A stretch of DNA of 45,443 bases. Source: Noviherbaspirillum sp. Root189 (lineage in GTDB: Bacteria > Pseudomonadota > Gammaproteobacteria > Burkholderiales > Burkholderiaceae_D). The stretch covers positions 1-45,443 of the forward strand of contig NZ_LMHZ01000028.1 in NCBI RefSeq assembly GCF_001428545.1, written 5' to 3'. How positions within the stretch are numbered: the first letter of the stretch is position 1; each line of letters opens with the position of its first letter. The notes below the pieces were generated by a model, which saw only the letters and a program-made list of their open reading frames with translations, was not told where the DNA came from and did no database searches. The translations under genes and the position numbers were made by a program. Positions 8,532 to 16,886 of the stretch are shown here, in pieces.

Positions 8532-8568
8532 GCATGCATGCGGCATGAAGCTCGGTCCGCATGCATGC
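8532..8568 (-). terminator. 12-base perfect inverted repeat downstream of the serine hydrolase gene
   Basis: GCATGCATGCGG (8532-8543) is an exact reverse complement of 8557-8568, with a 13-base loop. It begins 15 bases after the stop codon of the leftward hydrolase gene, a position typical of a terminator or mRNA 3' end stabiliser. No T-run follows on the transcribed strand, so a Rho-independent terminator is only possible. Confidence 0.4.
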
Positions 8569-8583
8569 ATTGTCGGACGTGCA

Positions 8584-10188
8584 TCAACGTACGAACGAGC
8601 CCAGCCCATGGTCATCATAGAATTCGAGCACCACCTTGTCGGGCGAGAAGCTGGCCTTCGAGATGGTGCCGGGCGGTGCGTTTTCGTTGTTGAGCATGAA
8701 GGTAAATACATTGCCGTCCCAATGTGACAGCCTGAACGTCATTGGTTGCGGCCCCAGGCGCAGTTCCAGCGTGCCCTGGTTGTCGACCACCTGCAGGGGA
8801 CCGTAGTACGCGTTCTGATAGGTGCCGGTGTACACGGCAAACGCCTGTGCGGGAGCGGGGTTGGCTGGTTTTGCGACATCGACTAGCGATCCTTCCGGGT
8901 CGAGCAGCGGTGAGATTTTCTGTCTGTACAGCGTCTCCCAGTCCTGCTGCACGCTACCGAACTGCACCAGGTCCGAGAACTGCGCCGCCACCGCTTCGGG
9001 CACGCCGGTCGGAGAGGCATTGGTCAGGACGACGATCGCCACGTCGGCCGAGGGGATGGCGGTAAAGCTGGTCGCCGCGCCGAGGGCGAATGCGCCCGAA
9101 TGACTGATGACCGTCCTCCCGGAAGCGGAAGTACTGACGTTGAAACCGTAGCCATAAAAACCGGCACGCTCATCGGCGCTGGTCGGCGAACCCGAAATCA
9201 TTTGCGGAGAAATCGCGGGCAGCAGCGAGGCCGGATCGACGATCTGGCGACCGCCATACGAGCCGTCAGCCAGCAGGAAGGTGAGCCACTTCGCCATGTC
9301 GTTGACCGACGAACTGACGCCGCCGGCGGGAGATTGCGCATCGGGATTGCGCTCCTCTCCAGGAACATAGCTTCCATTTACGTTGACATGGGTGACCGCA
9401 CGGTTCGCGCGCGCCTTGTAATCAGCGAATCGCGAACTGGTCGATGCCATGCCTATGGGTTGGTAGATCGCCTGCTCCGACAGCGTTGCCCAATCGCGCT
9501 GCGCTGCCACGGCAACCGCTTCCGCAGCTGTTGTCAGGCCGAAGTTAGTGTACTCATAGGTGTTACGGAAAGAGGCAAGCGGAAGAAACCGGAGCCGCTG
9601 GAGAACTTCCATGCGGCCGTAGCCGAGATCTTCGAGTTTGTCGCCGGCGTGATCCGGCAAGCCGGACCGATGGGAGAACAGGTCGCCGATGGTGACCCTC
9701 TCGCTGACATAGGGGTCAGCCAGCGTAAACCGGGGCAATCTTGTGCGCACCGGCATTTCCCATTTAACTGTGCCGGCTCCGACCTGCTGTGCCACTACCG
9801 TTGCGGCGAGCGACTTCGACAGCGACGCGAGCTGAAACACGGTGTCTGGATCCACTTTCGCCGGCTGGCCGGCTTTCCGTACACCAAAGCCTTTGGCATA
9901 GACGGTTTCGCCGCGATGCACCACGGCGATCGCCATTCCCGGAACCCCCGTCCGGACCAGGATATCCTCGGCCACTGCATCGAGTCTGCCGATCGCTTGC
10001 GCAATTTGGCCCTCGGGAATCGGAACCGCCGACGCAGAGCCCGGCGAAACGGTTTCCGGCTGGCCAGCAGCTTCGGACTCGACCGCCGCCAGCACTACTG
10101 TCGAGTCTGCCGCCGTGCCGCCGCCGCAGGCGGTCAAAGACACGCAAGCTGCGAGAGCGAGCGAGATCGAACAAAAAAGATAGCGCAT
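8584..10188 (-). CDS. Lipoprotein serine hydrolase of the class C beta-lactamase/esterase family
   Basis: A 534-residue member of the serine beta-lactamase-like superfamily, which includes esterases, D-aminopeptidases and class C enzymes. The start is the ATG at 10188, with an AAGGA ribosome site upstream. It opens with a lipoprotein signal peptide ending in the lipobox LTAC (Cys21), so the protein is probably membrane-anchored in the envelope. Catalytic motifs are visible: SxxK as S122-L-S-K125, a YxN-type motif in YEYTNFG, and HSG (third box) further on. After about residue 400 comes an extra C-terminal beta-rich domain of the kind often attached to such hydrolases (YTGTYQNAYYGPLQV). True antibiotic resistance is unlikely because most such proteins are esterases or peptidases. 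It is monocistronic, and the palindrome at 8532-8568 follows it. Substrate unknown. Confidence 0.88.
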   Translation of the reverse strand: MRYLFCSISLALAACVSLTACGGGTAADSTVVLAAVESEAAGQPETVSPGSASAVPIPEGQIAQAIGRLDAVAEDILVRTGVPGMAIAVVHRGETVYAKGFGVRKAGQPAKVDPDTVFQLASLSKSLAATVVAQQVGAGTVKWEMPVRTRLPRFTLADPYVSERVTIGDLFSHRSGLPDHAGDKLEDLGYGRMEVLQRLRFLPLASFRNTYEYTNFGLTTAAEAVAVAAQRDWATLSEQAIYQPIGMASTSSRFADYKARANRAVTHVNVNGSYVPGEERNPDAQSPAGGVSSSVNDMAKWLTFLLADGSYGGRQIVDPASLLPAISPQMISGSPTSADERAGFYGYGFNVSTSASGRTVISHSGAFALGAATSFTAIPSADVAIVVLTNASPTGVPEAVAAQFSDLVQFGSVQQDWETLYRQKISPLLDPEGSLVDVAKPANPAPAQAFAVYTGTYQNAYYGPLQVVDNQGTLELRLGPQPMTFRLSHWDGNVFTFMLNNENAPPGTISKASFSPDKVVLEFYDDHGLGSFVR

Positions 10189-10724
10189 AGGATTGTCCTT
10201 CAGACGTGTTTGGCTTGACCGCTGAGTGGGATGAGGCGGGGTGAGGGCCGCCATCAGAGTGGCTGGCAGGATTCAATCTAGTGTGCAGGCCGATCGCATC
10301 CAAGGAAGATCCGAAGAATCCCCGCTTAGGCTGACTTTTCACAATGCTTTTTATGGGAGGCAACCGAAAACGCGTGTTATGCGCACGTGTGATGCACAAG
10401 GCACTTGCGCTTGAGACAGGCTATGACATCTCAAGTGCGTAGCCTGTTTTGGACCTTCAACGGCTGATCTGAGGGAGCCGTATGGCAGCTACGGGTAGTT
10501 AGCGCCATTCCCTGCCATTGACGCCACTGTCCGGAAGGTAATTTACAGCCGCCGACGGTTCCCAAAGGCCCTATTATTGCGGGCAACCAAGAGCCGCCAT
10601 TTGAAGTTCGATCGCCGGCGCCCGCTTCAAGCTCTACTGCAGACTGCCAGCTGTTCAGCAACACGAACAAATGAACCTGCCGTTCGGTTCAGGTCTAACC
10701 GACAACAGGGAGCAAGGAGGTTTC
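10189..10724. other. 536-base gap between divergent genes
   Basis: The gap lies between the start of the leftward hydrolase gene and the start of the rightward DUF6582 gene. It holds the interlocked repeats at 10401-10450 and promoters for both genes presumably. No convincing coding region was seen. Confidence 0.4.
10401..10450 (+). other. Interlocked inverted repeats (possible pseudoknot or alternative hairpins)
   Basis: GCACTTG (10401-10407) pairs with CAAGTGC (10432-10438), while ACAGGCTA (10416-10423) pairs with TAGCCTGT (10440-10447), followed by TTT. The two stems cross, so they could form an H-type pseudoknot. A further choice is CTTGAGA (10410-10416) with TCTCAAG (10429-10435). The second stem plus Ts looks terminator-like on the plus strand. 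It lies between the hydrolase and DUF6582 genes. Confidence 0.4.
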
Positions 10725-10982
10725 ATGAGCAAGCTTGATCAGGAACAGCGGGACGACATTCCGGCCCGGCAATTCGCCTTTCCCAAACAGCGCAAGGAAC
10801 CGCTGGAGGATGCAAGCCATGTACGCAATGCCATCGCACGTTTTAATCAGGTCCAGGGCGTGACGGACGCGGAGCGTGACGAAGCATGGGCGCGTATCCG
10901 TGCGGCGGCGCGCGAGTTTGACGTCAAACTTGATGAGGGCGACTGGCGCGAGCTCAGGGAAGGTGGGAAGGGCAAGCGCTGA
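10725..10982 (+). CDS. Small DUF6582-like protein
   Basis: An 85-residue, highly charged soluble protein. The N-terminal part (ARQFAFPKQRKEPLEDASHV and RNAIARFNQV) resembles small DUF6582-type proteins, which share an 'F-A-(L/F)-P...R..P..D..H.RNA..R' pattern. The rest is rich in Arg, Glu and Ala and probably helical. The start is the ATG at 10725, preceded by a strong AAGGAGG ribosome site; an in-frame upstream ATG at 10671 lacks one. There is no signal peptide or membrane segment. It has no co-directional partner nearby. Function is unknown, and the family assignment is from pattern memory only. Confidence 0.65.
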   Translation: MSKLDQEQRDDIPARQFAFPKQRKEPLEDASHVRNAIARFNQVQGVTDAERDEAWARIRAAAREFDVKLDEGDWRELREGGKGKR

Positions 10983-11109
10983 GCAGGAACGCCGAGCGGT
11001 AAGCCTACTGCCGCTGGAATGTCATACCTTGCTGCTAGGAGCTGTGCATGACACGGGAGCGCCCAAAGTGCGCGTGATACCCCGGTAAGTTCTATGGCGG
11101 TACGTGCAA

Positions 11110-11357
11110 TCAGGCGATTGGTACGTATTCCATTCCGGTTTGCATTACCCCGACCAAGGCGGCCTTGTTTTCTTGGCTTTCATTGAACCCGATCCGTACG
11201 TCTGCACGGCTCCATTGATTGGTGTCCCGTAGATTCGTCCATGTTGTAAATCCTCCGGGGTAGGGGACTCTATGCAATACGTTTTGATATAGCAAATTGA
11301 CGAAACCGCTAGTAGGGAGACTTGTCCCATAGCGTCCAATGAATTCATCCTATCGCT
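11110..11357 (-). pseudogene. DUF4214-domain C-terminal remnant
   Basis: On the minus strand the frame after a stop at about 11357 reads DEFIGRYGTSLPTSGFVN, then LLYQNVLHRVP, PGGFTTW, SRADV and GFNESQENKAALV, ending in EYVPIA and a stop at 11110. This is the helical DUF4214 repeat (often in large secreted or cell-surface proteins), including its 'LY.NVL.R.PD..G...W' and 'F..S.EN' signatures. The rest of the protein is missing and the frame is closed upstream, so it is a gene tail left after deletion. A longer frame on the same strand up to 11558 shows nothing recognisable. Confidence 0.55.
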
Positions 11358-11994
11358 GGAAAAGACTGGAAACTTCATTGAGGCTATGCCTGGCGTCAAG
11401 ATAATTAATCCAAGTGCCAAGTCCACCGGGATCAGGCTTACGATCAGATGCCGATTGATCCAGCCATTGCATAGTGGTCTACGGCGCTCGGTAGCGGACA
11501 TCGACTGGCACATCGACGATTGCCGTAACACCTCCGCTTGGACAAAAGCTCCGTACAAGACGTCAGTCCCTGAGAGTATGCGAAGCAGAAAGTTTGCCCA
11601 GGCGTCTATTTTCCCTTCGCCCCTAAACTACATATCCGCGCTCTGGCCGGTCAAGCACCGTCATCTTCTTGGCGGAAGCTCACCGTCCTACCAGGCTGCA
11701 TGCTGCATGGCAGCGAATCGCCAGCGCAGCGGTGGCTGTAAATGATTTGATCGACAGCTACAAGAGCGCGGTCGGTTGTGCGGACGGATCAGATACTACA
11801 TGAGATCTCTCCAATGCCACTGGTACATACCAGTCCCGCCTCACGAATCAATATTCCCGCTTTGACATGCGCAGGGAGCGCCGGTGTTGCGTGTCCCGTA
11901 GTTTGGCATATCCATGACTTCAATTTAACATACCAATGCATCAATTAATGGCGTAACTGGCCGCGTAAAAAATATGGACAAGTAGGAACCAATT
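11358..11994. other. Gene-poor DNA upstream of the beta-oxidation cluster
   Basis: No recognisable gene. Short open frames on both strands lack ribosome sites and family features. Base composition becomes AT-rich from about 11880 towards the promoter of the next operon. Confidence 0.4.
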
Positions 11995-12086
11995 TTGAAA
12001 CAATGGCCAAAAACCGCCTATTAATGTATTATTTCGACTCATATCGGGTCGGATATAGTCAGTTTCTATAGCCGAAACGATATCGT
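11995..12086 (+). promoter_or_regulatory. Candidate promoter and palindrome before the SDR/ABC/beta-oxidation cluster
   Basis: TTGAAA (11995-12000) and TATTAA (12019-12024) are separated by 18 bases, a fair sigma-70-type pair in strongly AT-rich DNA. Downstream in the leader is a perfect 10-base palindrome, ACGATATCGT (12077-12086), 56 bases before the SDR start. The palindrome is a possible operator, perhaps for the TetR protein of this cluster. Assignment is by inspection only. Confidence 0.3.
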
Positions 12087-12141
12087 AATATACATACTCA
12101 ACAATCAAATATATAAAAAGACAATTTTGGAGACATCCCGA

Positions 12142-13068
12142 ATGGGTATCGAATTTAGCGGCCGCGTGGCTATCGTCACGGGCGCCGGGGGCGGTTTGGG
12201 CCGTCAGTATGCTCTGGCTCTCGCTCGGCGGGGGGCAAGGGTTGTTGTCAACGACCTGGGTGGCGCGATCGACGGCTACGGAAGTTCCATCGGTGCGGCC
12301 CAGAGGGTCGTTGAAGAAATCCGAGCGGCAGGTGGCGAAGCAATCGCCAACGGCGCGTCGGTGATCGATTTCACGGAGGTGGAAGCGATGGTCGATCAGG
12401 CTCTCAACGAGTGGGGGCGGGTCGATATCCTAGTCAACAACGCCGGCATCTTGCGCGATAAGTCCTTTGCAAAGATGGATCTGGACGACTTCCGCCAAGT
12501 CGTCGATGTTCATCTGATGGGAGCGGTCAACTGTACTAAAGCGGTCTGGCCGCACATGAATGCGCAGCAGTACGGCCGGATCGTAATGACGACTTCGTCG
12601 TCCGGTCTGTATGGCAACTTCGGCCAGTCCAACTACGGGGCTGCCAAGATGGCGCTGGTCGGCCTGATGCAGACGCTTTCGATCGAAGGTGCGAAGAACA
12701 ACATCCGCGTCAACTGCCTCGCTCCGACTGCGGCGACACGCATGACCGAAATGCTGATGCCTGCGGAGGTGCTCACCGCGCTCAAGCCTGAAGCCGTCGT
12801 GCCCGCAATGCTGGTGTTGGTGCACGAGGATGCGCCGACACGCGCCATTCTGTGCGCTGGCGCGGGCACATTCGAGGCAGCCCACATCACGATGACGCAG
12901 GGCTTGCATATCGGGATCTCCGCTGACGCCCCGGAACGCCTGGCCAGTCAACTCGCGTTGGTGACCGACCGTCATGACTCCATCGTGCCGGACAGCGCTG
13001 CTATTCAAGGAACCAACGAGATCACCAAGGCGATGGTTGCTGCAACGAAGCATGGAGCAGTGCAATGA
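12142..13068 (+). CDS. SDR-family oxidoreductase, MFE-2 dehydrogenase-like
   Basis: A 308-residue short-chain dehydrogenase. It shows the Rossmann glycine motif TGAGGGLG, then VVVNDLGG, the NNAG motif, and the catalytic Ser (TTSSSGLYGN) with the YGAAK Tyr-Lys pair. The wording around VAIVTGAGGGLGR and VVVNDLGG, and the length over 300, resemble the 3-hydroxyacyl-CoA dehydrogenase domain of type 2 multifunctional beta-oxidation enzymes rather than FabG. It would therefore oxidise a 3-hydroxyacyl-CoA with NAD+. The start is the ATG at 12142 with GGAGA 8 bases upstream. It is the first gene of the long rightward cluster, 25 bases before the first permease gene, so it is probably co-transcribed with the transporter. 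Substrate specificity is unknown. Confidence 0.85.
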   Translation: MGIEFSGRVAIVTGAGGGLGRQYALALARRGARVVVNDLGGAIDGYGSSIGAAQRVVEEIRAAGGEAIANGASVIDFTEVEAMVDQALNEWGRVDILVNNAGILRDKSFAKMDLDDFRQVVDVHLMGAVNCTKAVWPHMNAQQYGRIVMTTSSSGLYGNFGQSNYGAAKMALVGLMQTLSIEGAKNNIRVNCLAPTAATRMTEMLMPAEVLTALKPEAVVPAMLVLVHEDAPTRAILCAGAGTFEAAHITMTQGLHIGISADAPERLASQLALVTDRHDSIVPDSAAIQGTNEITKAMVAATKHGAVQ

Positions 13069-13093
13069 GCCGACACTCTCTCCCGGGGGCTTG

Positions 13094-14050
13094 ATGCGTG
13101 CCTACATCCTGCGGCGCCTGATCGCCCTGATTCCTACGATTTTCTTTGCGAGCCTCATCGTCTTCGTCTCGGTAAGGCTGATTCCGGGCGACGTCATTGA
13201 TCTCATGTTGAGCCAAAACGATATCTCTGCCGACAAGTTGACCAGGGAACAACTCGTCGCGGCTCTAGGTCTCGACAGGCCAATGTGGTCACAGTACCTG
13301 CGCTGGATTGGCGCAATAGTGTTGCGCGGTGACCTTGGTTCGTCCCTTTGGCAAAACGTGCCGGTGACTCAACTCCTTGCCGCCCGACTCCCCGTGACGC
13401 TGCAACTCGGCGCGATGGCGCTTTTCGTTGCGTTACTGATCGCTATTCCGATTGGCGTTTATTCGGCCATTCGACAGGATACGTTTGGCGACTACATTTC
13501 ACGATCGTTTGCGATCCTGCTGCTTGCGGTTCCTGGTTTCTGGCTCGGCACGATGGTGATGGTTTTCCCGTCGATGTGGTGGGGCTGGTCGCCAGAAGTC
13601 AATTTCGTCGGCTTCGTCCAGGACCCCTGGCAGAACATCAAGCAGATGATCTTGCCGGCAATCATTCTCGGTGCTTCGCTGGCGGCGATAACGATGCGGC
13701 TCATGCGAACGATGATCCTCGAGGTGCTGCGTCAAGACTACATCCGGACCGCTTGGGCAAAAGGATTGCCGGAGGGATTGGTGGTTGTGCGCCACGCATT
13801 GCGCAATAGCCTGATCCCGGTAATCACCCTGATCGGACTGCAGGCTCCGCTCCTCGTTGGAGGCGCGGTGATTATTGAGACGATCTTCGTTATCCCGGGA
13901 ATGGGCCTCTTGTTGCTCGACGCGGTCAACCAGCGCGATTACCCAATTATCACCGGGGTATTTCTCATCGTTGGCATAGCGGTGATGCTGATCAATCTGC
14001 TCGTAGATCTGAGCTACGGGCTGCTCGACCCGAAAGTGAGGTATCGCTGA
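13094..14050 (+). CDS. Dipeptide/oligopeptide-type ABC transporter permease (DppB-like)
   Basis: A 318-residue inner-membrane permease of the DppB/OppB family. It starts with the family signature MRAYILRRLIALIPTIFF, the first membrane segment, and carries about five further hydrophobic segments. The cytoplasmic EAA-type loop that contacts the ATPases is around DYIRTAWAKGLPE and HALRNSLIPVI. The start ATG at 13094 is preceded by a GGGGG stretch and fits the family start; upstream frames run into the SDR gene. It overlaps the next permease gene by one base (TGATG), showing coupling. With the DppC-like protein it forms the channel. In this cluster the cargo may be an acyl compound rather than a peptide. 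Confidence 0.93.
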   Translation: MRAYILRRLIALIPTIFFASLIVFVSVRLIPGDVIDLMLSQNDISADKLTREQLVAALGLDRPMWSQYLRWIGAIVLRGDLGSSLWQNVPVTQLLAARLPVTLQLGAMALFVALLIAIPIGVYSAIRQDTFGDYISRSFAILLLAVPGFWLGTMVMVFPSMWWGWSPEVNFVGFVQDPWQNIKQMILPAIILGASLAAITMRLMRTMILEVLRQDYIRTAWAKGLPEGLVVVRHALRNSLIPVITLIGLQAPLLVGGAVIIETIFVIPGMGLLLLDAVNQRDYPIITGVFLIVGIAVMLINLLVDLSYGLLDPKVRYR

Positions 14051-14955
14051 TGTCCCACAATACAGTTAACGCAGTCGGCGTCGCCCCGCCAGCTGCGTTT
14101 GGAAAAAAGAAGCCCGCCGGCTTCGTCAAACGACTATTCCGGGACAAGCCGCTTGGTGCAGCGGGCGGAATCGTTCTCCTGTTTTTCCTGCTTGTCGGGA
14201 TTTTCGCGGACTACATTGCACCATTCGGATTTAGCGAAATGGCACCAGTCGAACGGCTGAATTCGCCGTCAATGCGGCACTGGTTCGGAACAGACAACCT
14301 TGGACGTGATGTGCTATCGCGCTGCATCTACGGAGCACAGCTGTCGGTGATCATCGGCTGCTCCGCAGCAGTACTGGCGACCGTTATCTCGACACTGATC
14401 GGTGTGGCCAGCGGCTATATCGGTGGGAAGTTCGACCTCGTTGTCCAGCGATTCGTTGATGCATGGATGAGCTTCCCCGACCTGATCGTTTTAATCGTCG
14501 TCGTCTCCGTTGTCGGGCCGGGAATGCCCCAGACCATATTCACACTCGGGCTTCTATTAGGCATCGGCGGCTCCCGGATCGTGCGCAGCGCAGTTGTCGG
14601 CGTCCGGGAGAACATGTACATCCACGCGGCCAAGTCGATGGGCGCGTCGCCAATGCGAATTCTCTGGTGCCACATTCTTCCAAACGTAATGGCGCCAATT
14701 ATTGTGTTGTTTACGACGCGGGTCGGAACGGTGATCCTGGCTGAGTCGAGCATCGCCTTTCTCGGGCTGGGAGTTCCCCCGCCGGCGCCAACCTGGGGCG
14801 GAATGCTCTCGGGCAGTGGGCGTACCTATATGTTGCAAGGACCCTGGCTCGCATTAGCGCCAGGAATATGCCTGACGGCGGTCGTCTATGCCACGAACGT
14901 ATTCGGCGACGCGCTGCGCGACCTGCTCGACCCGCGCATGCGCGGGTCGCGCTGA
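14050..14955 (+). CDS. Dipeptide/oligopeptide-type ABC transporter permease (DppC-like)
   Basis: A 301-residue inner-membrane permease of the DppC/OppC family. It has a long N-terminal cytoplasmic segment, a first membrane segment (about residues 37-57), the periplasmic motif HWFGTDNLGRDVLSR that marks this family, and four to five more membrane segments. The EAA-type loop is around AAKSMGASPMRILWCHILPN. It ends with DLLDPRMRG, also typical. The start codon shares one base with the stop of the DppB-like gene. It would heterodimerise with that protein. It is followed after 55 bases by the binding-protein gene. Confidence 0.93.
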   Translation: MSHNTVNAVGVAPPAAFGKKKPAGFVKRLFRDKPLGAAGGIVLLFFLLVGIFADYIAPFGFSEMAPVERLNSPSMRHWFGTDNLGRDVLSRCIYGAQLSVIIGCSAAVLATVISTLIGVASGYIGGKFDLVVQRFVDAWMSFPDLIVLIVVVSVVGPGMPQTIFTLGLLLGIGGSRIVRSAVVGVRENMYIHAAKSMGASPMRILWCHILPNVMAPIIVLFTTRVGTVILAESSIAFLGLGVPPPAPTWGGMLSGSGRTYMLQGPWLALAPGICLTAVVYATNVFGDALRDLLDPRMRGSR

Positions 14956-15010
14956 AGGCCCGGTGCATGCAGCACCGCTTCTTTCCACCTGCGTCTAAAG
15001 GAAATTTCAA

Positions 15011-16717
15011 GTGAATATCGCTTTCCCCGCACGCCGTTTGAGTTCCGCCGTCACAGCTATCGCGCTGACGGTAGCCTTTGCTTCGTCATACGCACAAGTC
15101 AAGGAAAAGCCGCAATACGGCAGCGAGCTGAACATCGGCAACATCTACATGACCGTCAACCCCATGTCGCCTGATACCAACGATTGGGCGTGGAAACATA
15201 GCCAGGATACTGGCCTTGCGTACGAACAGCTGTTCTCTGCAGACCTCGGCAAAGCGGCACGCAATGGCGGCAAGTACGCCTTCACGGCCGATGCCTGGCT
15301 GCCAACCGATGGCATGCGCGGCGAGTTGGCAGAGAAATGGGAGATGAAACAAAACCCGTTGCGCGTCGAAGTGCAATTGCGAAAAGGCGTGATGTGGGCT
15401 GCCAAGCCCGGCGTCATGGAGTCGCGCGAATTCGTGGCGGACGATGTGGTGTTTGCATTCGACCGCGTCAACAAGAGCCCGAAGAAGATCCCGGCTTACT
15501 TCGACTTCGTCGAGAAAGTCGAGGCGAGCGGCAAGCATCAGGTCACCTACTTCCTGAAGAACTACAACGCTGAATGGGACTACCGCCTGGGCTACGGTTA
15601 CTACTCCGGCATTCTCCCCAAGGAAGTTGTTGTCGCAGGCGCTGGTAACTGGAAGAACGTCACGGGAACCGGGCCATTTCAGGTGGCTGATTATGTGCAG
15701 GGCAACTCGCTGATCTACACGAAAAATCCTAACTACTGGGACTCGGACATGGTCGATGGTCAGAAGTACAAGCTGCCATTCGTCGACAAGATCACCTACC
15801 GCTACATTAAGGACGAACAGACGACCCTAACGGCGTTCCGTACAGCAAAGATCGACTTGCTCGAGGCTGTGCGTTGGAATCATGTCGACGAGATGAAGAA
15901 GACCGTGCCGAAGATCCGTTGGAATCGATACCTTGCCAATGGTGGCCAGTTCGTCGCTCTACGTTTCGATCAGAAACCGTTCGACGACATTCGTGTGCGG
16001 CAGGCGCTTAACCTGGCCATCAACCGACAAGAGATTATCAATGCGTACTACGGCGGCAACGCCGAGATTCTTGCTTGGCCGATGCACCCAACCTATACCG
16101 GATATTTCCAGGCATTGGAGAACATGCCCGACACGGTGAAAGAGATCTATACGTATAACCCGAAAAAGGCCAAGCAACTGCTTGCGGATGCAGGTTATCC
16201 GAACGGTTTCAGCTTCAAGGTTCAGACTTCATCAGCCAACTCAGAGAACGACCTACTCCAAATGGTCGCTGCATACCTGGAGAAGATCGGCGTAAAAATG
16301 CAGATTCAGACGCTTGAGTACGGTGCCTACTTCTCCGCGATGATTACAAAGACCAATGCACCGGGGTACTTCATGTTGATGGGAAATACCAGCCCTACGA
16401 CCGCATTGCGTAAAAGTTTCGTTAAGGGCCAGGTGTGGAATCCGATGCAGTTCAGTGACCCCGAAGTCGACAAAAAGATTGCCGAGATCTACGAGGAGCC
16501 TGACGAACGTGTGCGAAAGATCAAGGTGCGTTTGATGACGCGCGAAGTGCTGGCAACCGCACCGGTGATCCTCCTGCCGACCCCGTACGTGTACACCGGC
16601 TGGTGGCCGTGGGTGAAAAATTACGGTGGAGAACTGCGTGCCGGCGCCGAGCGCCCCGGTCCCATTCACGCCCGCATCTGGGTCGATCAAGCGCTGAAAA
16701 AGCAGATGGGTTACTGA
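15011..16717 (+). CDS. Family 5 extracellular solute-binding protein (DppA/OppA-type)
   Basis: A 568-residue periplasmic receptor of the SBP_bac_5 family, which binds peptides, glycosides, opines and other ligands. A signal peptide ends near AFASSYA (about residue 28). Family features are visible: the LAEKWEM segment, VQLRKGVMWA, the VADDVVFAFDR motif, the VTGTGPFQV segment, and VRQALNLAINRQEI. The start is a GTG with AAGGA 8 bases upstream. The gene is immediately after the two permease genes. A strong hairpin sits in the 169-base gap before the ATPase genes, fitting the usual excess of receptor over transporter. The neighbouring beta-oxidation genes suggest a ligand other than a simple peptide. 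Confidence 0.92.
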   Translation: MNIAFPARRLSSAVTAIALTVAFASSYAQVKEKPQYGSELNIGNIYMTVNPMSPDTNDWAWKHSQDTGLAYEQLFSADLGKAARNGGKYAFTADAWLPTDGMRGELAEKWEMKQNPLRVEVQLRKGVMWAAKPGVMESREFVADDVVFAFDRVNKSPKKIPAYFDFVEKVEASGKHQVTYFLKNYNAEWDYRLGYGYYSGILPKEVVVAGAGNWKNVTGTGPFQVADYVQGNSLIYTKNPNYWDSDMVDGQKYKLPFVDKITYRYIKDEQTTLTAFRTAKIDLLEAVRWNHVDEMKKTVPKIRWNRYLANGGQFVALRFDQKPFDDIRVRQALNLAINRQEIINAYYGGNAEILAWPMHPTYTGYFQALENMPDTVKEIYTYNPKKAKQLLADAGYPNGFSFKVQTSSANSENDLLQMVAAYLEKIGVKMQIQTLEYGAYFSAMITKTNAPGYFMLMGNTSPTTALRKSFVKGQVWNPMQFSDPEVDKKIAEIYEEPDERVRKIKVRLMTREVLATAPVILLPTPYVYTGWWPWVKNYGGELRAGAERPGPIHARIWVDQALKKQMGY

Positions 16718-16755
16718 TGCCGCGATAGGCCCCACTGGACGGGGATGGCCGTTCA

Positions 16756-16787
16756 ACCGGGATCGGGATGGTACCTCTCGTCCCGGT
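16756..16787 (+). other. Strong intercistronic hairpin between receptor and ATPase genes
   Basis: ACCGGGA (16756-16762) pairs with TCCCGGT (16781-16787); after a one-base bulge CGGGA pairs with TCTCG (one G-T), giving about 12 pairs and a 7-base loop. No T-run follows, so it is more likely an mRNA-stabilising or partial-attenuation element than a terminator. It starts 38 bases after the receptor stop codon. Confidence 0.55.
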
Positions 16788-16886
16788 GAGCGATGTAGCA
16801 GCGAGATGCGGGTGCGTCTCGCAGACTTGGAATAAGAGGATGGCGACGGCAGCCTAGCACCACCGTTGCCTCCGCGGGGAGAATGA

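Noticed and set aside
8584-10188. The hydrolase as a beta-lactamase resistance gene
   Set aside because: It has the SxxK fold but lipoprotein anchor, extra C-terminal domain and general wording fit esterase/peptidase relatives better than a true class C enzyme.
9100-10218. Long plus-strand open frame (372 residues) opposite the serine hydrolase gene
   Set aside because: It is a GC-rich antisense shadow; the minus strand has a full hydrolase with signal peptide, ribosome site and catalytic motifs.
11145-11558. Minus-strand frame of 137 residues
   Set aside because: It overlaps the DUF4214 remnant in another frame; only the overlapping frame shows family wording.
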